A stretch of DNA of 64,000 bases, from contig CM063505.1 in the NCBI GenBank assembly GCA_032207245.1, forward strand, positions 175,347,700 to 175,411,699, written 5' to 3'. This DNA comes from Pardosa pseudoannulata (taxonomy: Eukaryota; Arthropoda; Arachnida; Araneae; Lycosidae). Below the pieces are notes generated by a model that ran no database searches, had not been told where the DNA came from, and saw only the letters and a program-made list of their open reading frames with translations. This document shows, in pieces, positions 22,480 through 33,467 of this stretch (its first letter is position 1; each line of letters opens with the position of its first letter). The position numbers and the translations under genes were made by a program.

Positions 22480-23424
22480 CCAGGTGGCCATAATTAAACT
22501 GACAGTGCTTACAGTGTTCTGTAGCTCGATCTATTTGCGAGAATGACGCCACATTTTGTAGGAAGATTAAACAAGACGGGACGAATGATTCCGCGAAAAA
22601 AACAAATTAGTTCCAAAAGTCACAGCTAGGGGAATATTTGGCGCTGTGTAATAGAAAATAGAGTGTTAACAAATGCAAATCAATACGGAAACATATCATA
22701 CATCTCTGTCGACAATCGCCGTGGCAACTGCTTCGATTGTATCCTGTAGTACAGGTTTTCGTCCTCTGCCTAACTGAACCTTCAGAGAACCTGTTTTCTC
22801 AAACGTTGCAACCATTGCTTTTATCCCATTAACGGACATAGGACCGTTACCTTACGCATTTTTTTGTGCGTTCTAAAAGCACGAAGAGCGGCTGACGCGT
22901 TGCACTGGTTGAGGTAAAAGAATTTGACCAGTAACGCACGCTCGACTAAAGAAGAAGACATTGCACATAAACTTTCAATCCGATTGATTCGAAACGTAAC
23001 ACATTGCCTTTTAAAACCCAAGCAACTGGCATTGTGTCAATGGATGTAACGTGAAATTTGAATAAAGAACTTCTTCTTCTGCTAAGCGTACGTGATATTG
23101 CAGACTTTATCGATGTTTATGTAGATTTTACGTTTTTTTTTTTTAAGTATTGCCATATTGCACTTGAACTAAATCAGAAAATGTGCACAATAAAAGGTAA
23201 TTTTATTCCGTATTAATTTACATTTGTTAACACTCTATTTAATATAACACAGAGCCACATATCCCCTAGCGGTGATTTTTTGAACGACTCTGTTTTTTTT
23301 TTTTTTTGAGGAATCCTTCGTCCCCCGTCTTGTTTAATCTTCCTACAAAATGTGGCGTCATTCTCGCAAATAGATCGCGCTACATAACACTGTGAGCACT
23401 GTCAGTTTAATTATGTCCACCCGG
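22480..23424. mobile_element. mariner-type element with ~210-bp inverted repeats
   Basis: Flanked by TA on both sides (22,478-22,479; 23,425-23,426), the Tc1/mariner target duplication. The two ends are long inverted repeats (22,480-22,690 and 23,210-23,424) starting CCAGGTGGCCATAATTAAAC versus CCGGGTGGACATAATTAAAC. They share GTGGCGTCATTCTCGCAAAT and AACACTCTATT. The interior holds one truncated transposase-related reading frame. Confidence 0.85.
22696..22961 (-). pseudogene. DUF4817-type transposon protein, truncated and frameshifted
   Basis: Starts MSSSLVERALLVKFF and continues NASAALRAFRTHKKM, the helix-turn-helix DUF4817 region found at the N-terminus of mariner-like proteins abundant in spiders. 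One base appears lost near 22,855. In the next frame the family sequence resumes as NGPMSVNGIKAMVATFEKTG and GRGRKP, then stops at 22,696-22,698 after IVDRDV. The DDE catalytic domain is missing, so this is an internally deleted, non-autonomous copy. Family assignment is from motif recognition. Confidence 0.8.
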
Positions 23425-24157
23425 TATATTTTACATGTAAATTCTCCACCACGTGATATAAGAAATATACCAAAAGTATGAATTTATTTACCACGCACTG
23501 CATGGTTCTTGACCACCATACATCAAATGTACGTGCAGTTAAATACATAAGATCGAAATTATTCGACGACCAACTTTGTTTATTGTCCCCCATGTCACTT
23601 TTTCTTGTTCCGCCGGTGTTTTTTGCTCTCTTACTCTGGCATTACTACCCCCAAACAAAATTACAGCTAATCGTGCAATCTGTTAGCTACAAAATAAAAC
23701 TTACCTTCCTTGTGATGTAACGATACTTGGTCACATTACTCTCTAGCTGTTTATGAAAACTAACTAGGATACATATTTATACAATAAATTGATATAAATA
23801 ATGGATAATAATATTAAATGTGACGACATTATTATAAAAAGTTTAAATATGTAAAAAGAAGAATCAATTAGTCCTTGTTCATACAACCAGTCTACAAGTG
23901 CCTTCATAGTATGCAGTCGGGACATAATCTCAGCATTCATCATCTCCGCAACTGGACAGGGTGACACTGAGATCAATGAGACAACGGATCGTGATCCGTT
24001 ATTAGTTTTATGGTTGACCCAAAGATCTAAGTTTCCAATTTAAAAAGAACTCCATACTACTGCATACTCTTTTCGTTCAATGATAGACCACGGCTGTTGG
24101 GCCTTTCAACTTCTGAATAGCATAGCATACAGGATATTACACACTTTTCATTTAGAT
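23425..24157. other. no gene recognised
   Basis: AT-rich with small open frames on both strands; nothing convincing. Confidence 0.4.
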
Positions 24158-24640
24158 AAACAGACATCGATTCCTAAGGATGACACATCAAGCTGTATCA
24201 CGGAAAGGTGTCCGAACACATGACTTAAAGCCTCAACCAAACATTTCTTCAGTCTCAAAAGCTTCATCGTGCTCATCCGTACAATTCAGTTTCTTGTGAT
24301 TTCTCCTTTTGGTTAACTAACTTTGGTTAAAGATTTCATATTAGCCTGGAATTTACCACACACATAATAATATAATTGCATAAACCTAAAAGGCTTTCAA
24401 CTCCCTTTTCATCTGAGATTGAAATAATTTCTGAATGGTCTTCATTTTGTCTGGATCAGTTTGGTGTTTGCCAGATTCTAAAATATTTCCTAAGTAAATA
24501 ATATGAGGTTTTCCGAAAGAATCTTTAGATTGACGGAGTAACTCTTGTAAAATGTTAAATATTTCTCTCTGGTGCACTATATAATTATCCTAGTTTTAGG
24601 AAAAGAGGATGATATCATTAGTGAACGTTCGGGCATCTAT
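24158..24640 (-). pseudogene. Ty3/Gypsy pol remnant (RT and RNase H)
   Basis: Read on the - strand, the order is that of a Ty3/Gypsy polyprotein. NDIILFS near 24,610 sits where the reverse-transcriptase active-site box lies. YLGNILESG and TDPDKMKTIQKL (24,386-24,500) match the end of RT. After a gap, DEHDEAFET (about 24,260) and LDVSSLGI (about 24,170) match the start of RNase H. Frameshifts and stops separate the blocks and the catalytic aspartate pair is not intact. Decayed retroelement copy; no LTRs found nearby. Confidence 0.75.
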
Positions 24641-26188
24641 ATTTTTAGATTGATTTGTTTACTTTTTAATGAACAAACCACTCAAAATACAGGGACATTG
24701 GGAGGTTGCTACGGCATTCCGCAATCCGAGGGCTTAACTTTAAACCAATAGTCCGCTCTATGTGTTTTGAACTAAGCTAAATTTGAACTTTTCCTTTCCA
24801 GCGGAATCGGCAAATAATTCTTCAACAAATATATTGCGGAGACAAAGTTTGATCTTTTAATGCAGAACATTAATTCTGTAGTATTTTCCATGGTAACATC
24901 ATCGGATCTTTTTTTTTTTACCGCATTGAACTCTCTGAAGACCATGCATAATCGTAGAGCACAGTTTATTATTTTACAATGCCATTTTCAATGGGAAATA
25001 CAATTTCCACATACCTTTCTTCGACCTTACTCAAGTTCTAAAAGCTCATCAAATTTACTGTCCATTCGGGCTTCAACGTCTTTGGAATCCGATAAATATG
25101 AAGCTTTTTCTTTTCTTTGCCCTTTATCCGTATTTTGTGTTTATTCCCTTTTTGTAATTTAAACTGTATTGGTAAACAACATTTTATGCTTTGACAATAG
25201 TTCATAATCTGTGACTTGATACGAATCTGGACTACACTCGGCTACTATTTCTGCGCTCCATGCTAATTCCAGATGTTGAGGCTATTCTTCTTAATTTAGC
25301 CAAACTTTAAAACCATAAAAAGTCAGCACTATATTGGTCTCCAGTCATCTCTATTTCCGTTTCTTTCAAAGTTTAATCTAAGACTGTTGACTAGCAGTTG
25401 TTATGATAAATTACCACTTGCAGACGTAAAAGTGTTCAAATATATAAATGTAAGCAACTTTTTTTTACGCATAACGTTTGTTTTTGTCTCAAATTTCAAT
25501 GTTACCCTCGTATTTTCATTCAGATAGTAAATGTCAAACGAGCATGTGGTATATTTATAACTTTGTCGTCGTTAAATCTCCTTAAATGTTTTTATTTATG
25601 TTTTTCTTATATTTTTGGCACCATAAAGAGAAAAATAAACTATAAATAACTGCAGTTGTTGTTGATAGAAGATTGGAGAAATGATGTCAAGTTGAAAAAT
25701 GTTAAAATGGGGTTATGGTGTTTTGACGAATTGCATTACTCTAAGGTAAGTCCATAACCAAACAACTTAGAGCAGTTGTTGGGTAATTAGAAAAAAAAAC
25801 TGTGACATACAATTATAGGATACTAAACCCGGAATGTCCTTCTCGTAACTCCTTCAAGTGTGGAATCGCCGACCGAAATGGAGAAAAACCATTTTCCTTT
25901 TCATTTTTATGTGAAGAATGTCTGCACGCGAAATAAAGCTAATTTAACGTCATGATCGGCTTTATTTTTTTTCTTCGAAGACCATTTCTATCCCACGATG
26001 GAGAGTTTGATTGGTTGACGTAACACACGCGATGGTGAATCCAGCCGTGTAACCCAGATTTCTTGGGTGTTCTTGCAGAGCGAACAAGCTTTCCCCTTTT
26101 CAGACTGCTTCTGATTTCAACACTTTCTAACATTTTCCTTCCAACACAGAACCATGGAACGAAGCTTGAACTTTCACTTAGAAAGCTT
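24641..26188. other. no gene recognised
   Basis: AT-rich with a locally less AT-rich stretch at 25,950-26,110. No splice-consistent coding signal that I could defend. Confidence 0.4.
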
Positions 26189-26462
26189 AGAAAGTATGGA
26201 CGAAAATGTGATTCCTAAGTAACAAGGAATGTCTGTTTGATCAATCGGAAAACTGTTTTATATTCTAAGATGAGACAACTATGCACGCAGAAGGTAAGAG
26301 AATAATTTAGCTTCAAATGACGTAATCCTTTATTGAACGAATATACGAGACTTCATTTTAAGACTTACTAATAATTTGATCCCATGTGAAGCAAATAGTT
26401 TTCTAGAAGGATACTATCCTATTAAATTATAATTGTATATTAATATTAATGTGGCTAGAAGG

Positions 26463-26646
26463 TTTAGTTTGGTTTGGTTTTGGAGCGCTACGGTCTACTG
26501 TTTTGCACACGAGGGCTAATGAGACCGGGACCTACTGCTTAAAGCCGATTTCGAACGGCTACGAACATCCATGCCACGGTGGGATTCGAACACACGGACT
26601 CCGGTACCGACGGTCAGCGCCATAACCAATCGGCCAGCGTTCGGCT
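26463..26646 (-). mobile_element. SINE family 1, full length (in unit 1)
   Basis: Flanked by TGGCTAGAAGG (26,452-26,462) and TGGCTAGACGG (26,647-26,657). The - strand reads a tRNA-like head GGCCGATTGGTTATGGCGCT, a B-box region, GCATGGATGTTCGTAGCCG, and a CCAAAACCAAACC tail. Confidence 0.9.
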
Positions 26647-26937
26647 TGGCTAGACGGTAGCTGTCAGAAAGTATGGACAAAAATGTGATTCCTAAGTAAC
26701 CAAGGAATGTCTCTTTGACCAATGGGAAACTTTTATATTCTAAGATGAGACAACTATGCAGGTATACAAGGTAAACGAAGAATAATTAGCTTAAATGACG
26801 TAATCCTTTATTGAACGATGAAGACTTCATTTTAAGATTTTACTAATAATTTGATCCCATGTGAAGCAAATAGTTTTCTAGAAGGATACTATCCTATTAA
26901 ATTATAATTGTATATTAATATTAATGTGGCTAGAAGG

Positions 26938-27116
26938 TTTAGTTTGGTTTGGTTTTGGAGCGCTACGGTCTACTGTTTGCACACGAGGGCTAATGAGACC
27001 TCTACTGCTTAAAGCCGATTCCGAACGGCTACGAACATCCATGCCATAGTGGGATTCGAACCCACGAACTCCGGTACCGACGATCAGCGCCATAACCAAT
27101 CGGCCAGCGTTCGGCT
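26938..27116 (-). mobile_element. SINE family 1, full length (in unit 2)
   Basis: Flanked by the same 11-bp repeats (26,927-26,937 and 27,117-27,127) as the unit-1 copy, including the same A/C difference between them. It was therefore copied with the unit rather than inserted independently. B-box GTGGGTTCGAATCCCAC is intact on the - strand. Confidence 0.9.
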
Positions 27117-27421
27117 TGGCTAGACGGTATCGCTGTCAGAAAGTATGGATAAAGATGTGATTTTAAAATAACCAAGTATGTCTCTTTGACTAGCTGGGAA
27201 ACTTTTATTTTCTATGGTGAGACAACTATGCAGGTATACAAGGTAAACGAAGAATTTAGGTTAAACTGATATCATTAAACTGATATGATCATTTATTGTG
27301 CTTGATGAAACTTCATTTTAATTTTTAGTAATAGTTTGTTACCTATGACACAAAATAAGTTTTTAAAAGGATGTTACCCTGTTCACCTTTAATTGTGCAC
27401 TAATATTTATGTCTCTAGTTA

Positions 27422-28096
27422 TTTATTAATTATTTAACGGAATTTGTAAGGATTAAAAAGTTTCTACTGCGTCACACTTCCAAGTTCATTGCATATATTT
27501 TTACAAATCGGTAACACATTTTAGATTGCTAAATATATTTCTGTTTATAAATCACAAATAATTACGCATACATAATAATGAAATCTTCTTTGAATCAGAA
27601 TATTTTAGTTTGTGAATTCAGTCGGCTGAAAATCATCCAGGCACGTAGCACTTCAAGCATTTGGGGGTGAAGAAAATTCCTTTGACTCGAAAAAATTAGT
27701 CTAAAAAATTATGTAGAGAAAAGATGCTATTCTATAATCCTTCAAGTAGAAACTTTAAGACTTCCTCTTAGATGTCTATAAGTAAAGAAATATTTTTTAA
27801 TATAAGATTATTGATCACCTGCTCTCAAACTGATTTGTAACACAAAATAAGAGAATGTGTTATAAACATAAAAGGATAGAATTGGAGTTCTAGTCTATTT
27901 TACAATTCTTGATTAAACTTTTTAAACAGCAATGCAGAGGATTGCTATCTTGAAACAATTGCTTTACAGTATCCTCTTAAAAGAAGCATAATGATCCTTT
28001 CGATTCACCTTCTATTGCGTATTATATCCATTTAGTCAGGACAGTTTTATATTCATTGTATGAGGTAGCTAAATTGAAAGACTTGATTATCTAGAT
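27422..28096. other. no gene recognised
   Basis: AT-rich. CCAGGCACGTAGCACTTC at 27,638 followed by GGGGGTGAAG looks like one end of an old hAT element, but no partner end was found. Confidence 0.35.
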
Positions 28097-28110
28097 CAGG
28101 GGTAGCCAAA

Positions 28111-28263
28111 CAGTGGCGTACGCAGAATTTTTTAAAGGGGGGCTCATAATTCTAAAAAATAACAGCCCGCATAATTTTACTAAAATTTTTATTTTTGCCA
28201 TTTTTTTCTGAGCTCAAGGGGGGTGTTTAAACCCCTAAACAGTCCCCCTTGCGTACGCTCCTG
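28111..28263. mobile_element. hAT MITE, 153 bp
   Basis: Perfect 8-bp target duplication TAGCCAAA (28,103-28,110; 28,264-28,271). Ends CAGTGGCGTACGCA and TGCGTACGCTCCTG (inverted CAGGAGCGTACGCA). It is inserted into CAGGGGTAGCCAAACCAAG, itself resembling the end of an older hAT element. Confidence 0.95.
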
Positions 28264-28271
28264 TAGCCAAA

Positions 28272-28900
28272 CCAAGTCCCGGAAATGAAATTTTTCGCCC
28301 TGTAATGGAACTCATGAAAGTTATTATTGAAACAAATAACACATTTATTATAGTAAGTATATTTGATTCATTTATTGATTATTATATTTACATATATTTA
28401 TAAATATTGATCTGTTCTATAGCTAATTTAGAAAAAATATTGTATTTATCAAATGCAAGCCTATGGACTATTAAGGTATCAAGCTACGTGCTCTTCAGTG
28501 CTTTTCAACAATACATTTAAAATAATTTAAGCTATAGATAGAAATTTTGAAAAAAAGTAATCTCATCTCCAGATATTATCGGTCGTTTCACTTGTCAGCT
28601 ATTTATCAATGTAAGAAAATTATAGGTTTATTCATAATATGTGCACCATATATCAACTAATAAATAAATAAGTCAAAGTATTGTTTGATATTTTTAGCAA
28701 CTTTTAATATTGAAAAGTATTTTACTTAGGATAAAGACCTTCAAGGTAATCTTATTTATTGTTGCTGTTTTTATTCATTTTTCGTGTTCTTCATCGCTAC
28801 TGTAATATATAAAAAAAGGTTCTAATAGCAACAACAGTTTGTCTCCTGATTTATCCTTCTGTAAGTGGATGAAAAAAAACAGATAGAAGGATACAAATTA
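28272..28900. other. no gene recognised
   Basis: AT-rich between the hAT MITE and the next dispersed repeat. The first bases may belong to the older hAT-like end noted beside the MITE; its other end was not found. Confidence 0.35.
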
Positions 28901-29719
28901 ACTAGCATATAGCCCGTCGTATGACGGTATCAGTCAAATTTTTAAATTTCCAGAATTGTTAATTACCCCATAAGCAGATAAAAAATGTTTTTTTTTTTGG
29001 CTGAGAGTTATCTGGTACACGCTCAATAATTTGTTTATCTTCATACTCCTCTAAAGTCTCCCAATACTGTGAATACAGTTTAGAATCACGTTGAATTCAT
29101 TTAGAAAGATAATTCAAAGTTTTCTTAGCTACGTCGAAATTATCGTTAAGTTCTTCCCAATTTTTTTTTTTGCCACAGTAATTAATGGAAGTAAAGGAAT
29201 GAAACTATCATTTCTACTACACCCTGGAGGTAGATAGAATTTGTTGTTAATACCGGTGATAAAATTTTCATTGCAACAAAAATAATCGATGATTAAATTT
29301 AAAATTATCACATATGTACCTAATCTATTATTTAAGCCAAATATAAAAGAAAATTATTTACGTAATATCTAAGTTCAGTGATGAAACGTATGAAAATAAT
29401 GCAGACGATATTTAAATAATTTAAAATAAGAAATGATTAAATGAGAGGGTTAAAGGAATGACGTCATAATGCTAGAAAAAATGTTATTTTTACCTATTTA
29501 TTATGTGACAAATTGATAAATTTAATCGCCTGCTTTTAACCGGGGAAAATAGGGCTTGAAATAATGGCATTAAATGCTAGAAAAGGGTGGATTTCGAACG
29601 TTGCTAACCCTAACTCATCAAGAATCCAATATGGATGCCTCTATCCATTCCAGGTACAACCGCTTCATAAATTCGAGGACAGACGGACAGATAACTTAGG
29701 CTATTATTATATAGGGGAT
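28901..29719 (+). mobile_element. ACTAGC...GGGGAT dispersed repeat, copy 2
   Basis: Starts ACTAGCATATAGCCCGTCG, ends TTATATAGGGGAT. Colinear with copy 3 (32,485-33,467) except for the MITE in that copy. On the - strand the interior (about 29,010-29,165) carries a BEL/Pao polyprotein fragment: FDVAKKTLNYLSK, then LYSQYWETLEEYEDK and IIERVPDN. This corresponds to the segment just before the reverse transcriptase. No target duplication visible. Confidence 0.75.
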
Positions 29720-30049
29720 TCTACGTCACTGTTAATTACAATTTTTTTAAGTAACAATGAAGGTTAAACCATTAGAAGTAAAACCTATGTGATGACTATG
29801 TAACTAAGAAACTTGACAATTTTACTCTGATTTTTATCTTATTGTTATATAATTGTGACTATTAATGAAAGTTCTCTGGTGATTTACTTGATATGACTAT
29901 TCGATGTTAAAATATCTGATTTACTACTACAGATATTTTTTTTCTCAACGATAATCGTACCAAGCATCTATAACCTTTCAGATTACATCCTATTAACAAT
30001 TCCTTTTTATTTACTCATTATGACCCTGTCTCGAGAGGTTAAACTTCTA

Positions 30050-30175
30050 AGGATGTGTATTCGTAATTGAGAAGCAGGTACCAAGCAGAATATCCCCTCA
30101 CTGGCCTAGCTTGAACTTACACCTTCTAAGGTATTGTTATTGAACTTGGAGGACATTGCGACCACAAGCCTATAC
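30050..30175 (-). mobile_element. SINE family 2 fragment
   Basis: Contains ACCAAGCAGAAT, TTCTAAGGTATTG and GAGGACATTGCGACCA, as in the copy at 31,095-31,349. Confidence 0.65.
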
Positions 30176-31094
30176 TATGAGACTTTTTGGTACTGAAGTG
30201 CAAGGCGTTAGTTCTGAATTTAAGAGATGTAGAAAAATATTTTCCAGAAATTAAGAGTCTAATTGGAAAACAACTGATTTTGAGCTGGGACATGATTATC
30301 CAAAAGAAAAACGTTACGCTCAGTAGACAAAAGAGATTCTTAGCTCTCCTTTTGCGGACTTTTTTAAAAATAACAAGTGATATGTTAAAGAAGGCAATGC
30401 TTCAACCCCAAGCATCAAGACACTTGTGCATATCCTTTTGATCCGGTGGTTCAGTGGTGCTTACGTCTGTATCTCGTGATTGTTTACACCTTAATTACAC
30501 AGGGAACATCCAACGGGTTCTCTTTGCTGCTTTTATTTACACATGCAGACTATTTACATACTTTGGTACAAGGGGAGAGCCTATCGCCCATCCTCTCGCT
30601 TAGAAACTTACATTCGATCTCACCGTCCAAGCGGGGTTACAAAATATTCTCAGTAGCGCCATCTAGTATACTACTAGTGGGCTATGAATTTCCTACAACA
30701 CTCAAGAAAAGCTGAGGATCCGAAAAATCTCAAGAACAAAATTTTCAAATTTCTAGAAAGATCCAATGTCCCAAAGGGAAAACGTGAGCAAAGCCACTGT
30801 AAAGACGGAACTTCCATAATAGCAGTTAATTATACAATTCAAAAACAATCTCTATTTCCAATTAAATAGCAACTCCCAATGAAGCAAAACAATGAAGGAG
30901 ATGATTCGAATTCTTGATCACACAATCTGGACAGAATAAACACAGCATGTTACTCAATAAGTAAAGGGGAATGTTTCCAATATACTAAAGGGTTTTTTCA
31001 ATGCAGCTGGCAATATAGGCATTTATACCTTTATTCCAATACACAGCTGCGAAATTCTTACCCATTTAGCACCTCCCGAGGAGCACGTGTAGCT
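30176..31094. other. repeat-like, unassigned
   Basis: Two adjoining open frames (30,187-30,441 and 30,446-30,715) have no recognisable domain. The stretch 30,446-30,690 contains CAGTAGCGCCATCTAGTATA, a word type often seen in retroelement LTRs, so transposon origin is likelier than a host gene. Confidence 0.35.
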
Positions 31095-31349
31095 TAAGGT
31101 ATGCTACGAACACGAGTAACATTACCTCCTCTGGGTTCTCGTGATTTAGAATCAGGGACCAAGCAGAAGATCCTCAGGCTTGGCCTGTCACCCCAGAGGT
31201 ATTGATTGATACTTGGAAGACATTGTGACCATGAATATATTTTACGTGCCCCAGTCACCCCAGTCAGTTTAACTAACTTACGGGATCTTAGGCCCCAAAC
31301 CCGCAACCTTTCAGTTACGAGATCACTGCCTTTGCCGACTGAAATACCG
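31095..31349 (-). mobile_element. SINE family 2, longest copy
   Basis: The - strand starts GCGGTATTTCAGTCGGCAAA (A-box), then TAACTGAAAGGTTGCGGGTTT where a B-box should be, and a body GGCACGTAAAATATATTC, ATACCTCTGGGGTGACAGG and CTTCTGCTTGGTCCCTGATT. Reference copy for the family in this window. Confidence 0.8.
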
Positions 31350-31392
31350 CGGCTCATAATATACTAAAGGTGTTCTGTAGCCAGTTACCAGC

Positions 31393-31436
31393 TTAAAGGG
31401 GTCTTACTGCTTTCAAATGCAGTAAGACCCCTTTAA
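31393..31436. repeat. perfect 18-bp inverted repeat
   Basis: Arms TTAAAGGGGTCTTACTGC (31,393-31,410) and its exact complement (31,419-31,436) with an 8-nt loop TTTCAAAT. Lies about 215 bp upstream of the first detected exon of the Gly/Trp gene. Confidence 0.9.
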
Positions 31437-31651
31437 ACCCCTTTCCTCAGTAAACTTCCTTGCGAATGCTCACTACATTCGAAACATTCCTGCAACTAAA
31501 AGGAAGCAGTAAAATCTATTTTTTTCTAACGTTTCTCTTTATTACATTTTTTAGTATTGAATAAAGCGCGAAGGTATAGGAGTGCTACCAGTATGAACCT
31601 CTCCAAAGTAGTCCTGTCAATCATTCCATCTTCCCATATTTTTTTTTTCAG

Positions 31652-31980
31652 ACGTTCCACCTCTCCGTCCACTGGCTGCTGGCCGTGTTCCTGGTGCTGT
31701 TGTCGGATACCGTGCACACGCACCATCTCCCTATGAAGAAATTATTTCACCACATGCTACACGCGGGCTACTCGGCCGGCAAGAGCCACTTCTTGGGCAT
31801 CAAGGGCGTGCTCGTGCCCATTCCCATCCCTATGAAAGTCTCCATCCCCAGCATCAAGTTACCCAGCATCAGCCTCGACAAGGGAGACGATTCTGGCGAC
31901 TCGGGAGGCGGAGGAGGTGGAGGTGGTGGAGGTGGGGGCGGCGAAAATGTCAAAGTGAAATACGTACCCATTCCCGTGCC
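31652..31980 (+). CDS. Gly/Trp-rich secreted protein, exon with signal peptide end
   Basis: Internal exon following a polypyrimidine tract and CAG at 31,649-31,651, ending at a GTAAGT donor (31,981). Read in phase 0 it starts TFHLSVHWLLAVFLVLLS, a hydrophobic signal-peptide core, so the ATG must be in a short upstream exon, a common layout for arthropod secreted and cuticle proteins. After the signal come a His-rich stretch (THHLPMKKLFHHMLHAGY), a low-complexity block of VPIPIP, IPSIKLPSISLD motifs, then DSGDSG and 13 consecutive glycines, and KVKYVPIPVP. The donor splits a proline codon (CC|A) completed by the exon at 35,299. The exon is clearly GC-richer than its surroundings. Function unknown; a structural extracellular role (cuticle, silk or gland secretion) is inferred from composition only. 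Confidence 0.75.
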
Positions 31981-32207
31981 GTAAGTATCTATTGACTTTT
32001 GCTCTTTCACCATTATTCCTCAAGGCCTATTTCGTAAGGTTTTAAGATTTTGGGAAGCTGACCAGAAAATTTGTTAGAGATTTTAACCAATAAGACAATA
32101 AGATGGATCATGGTACTGAAATTAATTTTTTAGCAGTAAAAAAAAACTGTTAGGTTATTTATGAATGTAGCATCAGAAGTTTTTTTTATAATAATTCCAT
32201 ATTTCAG

Positions 32208-32271
32208 GCTGAAGCACTCGGCGTCTAATTTGCTGAGGAGTGGTGTAAAGGTCATATGGAGATTCACTTAG
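32208..32271 (+). CDS. candidate alternative last exon of the Gly/Trp gene
   Basis: Preceded by a good acceptor (TTCCATATTTCAG, ending 32,207) and starting in the phase needed by the 31,980 donor. The split proline is restored and the frame reads LKHSASNLLRSGVKVIWRFT, then TAG at 32,269-32,271. The first ~35 bp look coding in composition. The result would be a short isoform lacking the whole tryptophan-rich domain. No matching donor keeps phase with 35,299, so it could only be terminal. It could equally be a chance acceptor or a decayed exon. Confidence 0.3.
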
Positions 32272-32484
32272 TTATTTGGTCTGATATTGAGTCGGTATTG
32301 AAAAGTTTTAAAAATACAATTCTGAAGTCTAGCTTAATCAATTCTATCCATAAGGAAATTAGGTATCAGCCTAATATGTATTTTAATTTATGATAAATTA
32401 AAGGTCACACCGGAAATACCCTCAACGATCTTGTTGACTTATTACCAAGTAAGCTTTGAAACTTCATCGCAGTTATAATGTTAA

Positions 32485-33467
32485 ACTAGCATATAACCCA
32501 TCATATGACAGGATCAATAAAATTGTTAATTTTCCAGAATTGTAAAGTACCCTATAAGGCAGATAAAAAAATTGTTTGGTTATTGGCTGAGAGTTATCTG
32601 GTTCACGCTCAATAATTTGTTTATCTTCATATTCCTCTAAAGTCTCCCGATACTGCGAATACAATTTAGAATCACATTGAGTTCATTTAGAAAGATAATT
32701 CAGTTTTCTTAGATACGTCGAAATTATAGTTAAGTTCTTCCTAATTTTTTTCCACAGTAATTAATGGAAGTAAAGGAATGAAACTATCTTTTCCACTACA
32801 CACTGGAGGTAGATAGAATTTGTTGTTAATACCGGTGATAAAATTTTCATTGCAATAAAAAATAATCGATGATTAAATTTAAAATTATCACATATGTACC
32901 TAATCTATTATTTAAGCCAAATATAAAAGAAAATTATTTACGTAATATCTAAGTTCAGTGATAAAACGTATGAAAATAAGGCAATTTGTCGCAACGTCAC
33001 GAACTACTATAATGCCCTTCCCATTCATTTTCATGTTTACAACAGCCAATACACAAACAATAAACTGCCTTCTCGCTTGAAACTAAAGCCAGAACTGTCA
33101 TAATTTGAGAATTTGCCCTACTGCGTGAAATCGCCTTATAATGCAGACGATATTTAAATAATTTAAAATAAGAAATAATTAAATGAGATGGTTAAAGGAA
33201 TGACGTCATAATGCTAGAAAAAGTGTTATTTTTACCTATTTATTATGTGACAAATTGATAAATTTAATCGCCTGCTTTTAACCGGGGAAAATAGGGCTTG
33301 AAATAATGGCATTAAATGCTAGAAAAGGGAAGGGGTGGATTTCGAACGCTGCTAACCCTAACTCATCAAGAATCCAATATGGATGCTTCTATCCATTCCA
33401 GGTCCAACCGCTTCATAAATTCGAGGACAGACGAACAGATAACTTAGGCTATTATTATATAGGGGAT
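32485..33467 (+). mobile_element. ACTAGC...GGGGAT dispersed repeat, copy 3
   Basis: Same ends as copies 1 and 2. Lies in the intron of the Gly/Trp gene. Carries the BEL/Pao-like fragment on its - strand (about 32,590-32,760; YSQYRETLEEYEDK, IIEREPDN) and a nested 160-bp MITE at 32,978-33,137 that copy 2 lacks. Confidence 0.75.
32978..33137. mobile_element. 160-bp MITE (copy 2)
   Basis: Nested in the dispersed repeat. Copy 2 of that repeat reads GAAAATAATGCAGACG at the matching place, giving the exact empty site and an AT (possibly ATAA) target duplication. Confidence 0.9.

Larger units (their letters stand above)
26189..27421. repeat. three-unit tandem duplication
   Basis: Units start at 26,189, 26,666 and 27,138 with AGAAAGTATGGA, then GTGATTCCTAAGTAA-like, GAGACAACTATGCA and ACTTCATTTTAA landmarks. 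Units 1 and 2 are nearly the same and both contain a SINE at the same place. Unit 3 is more diverged and lacks the SINE (about 284 bp versus 477 and 472 bp). Confidence 0.85.

Noticed and set aside
26516..27099. Small - strand frames with GTGVRVFESH sequence
   Set aside because: Translations of the tRNA-like B-box region of SINE copies.
30187..30715. Two adjoining + strand frames as a small gene pair
   Set aside because: No domains, no splice context, and LTR-like words inside; kept only as unassigned repeat-like sequence.
31768..32013. Polyproline - strand frame opposite the Gly-run exon
   Set aside because: Antisense of the 13-glycine stretch; no splice or start context.
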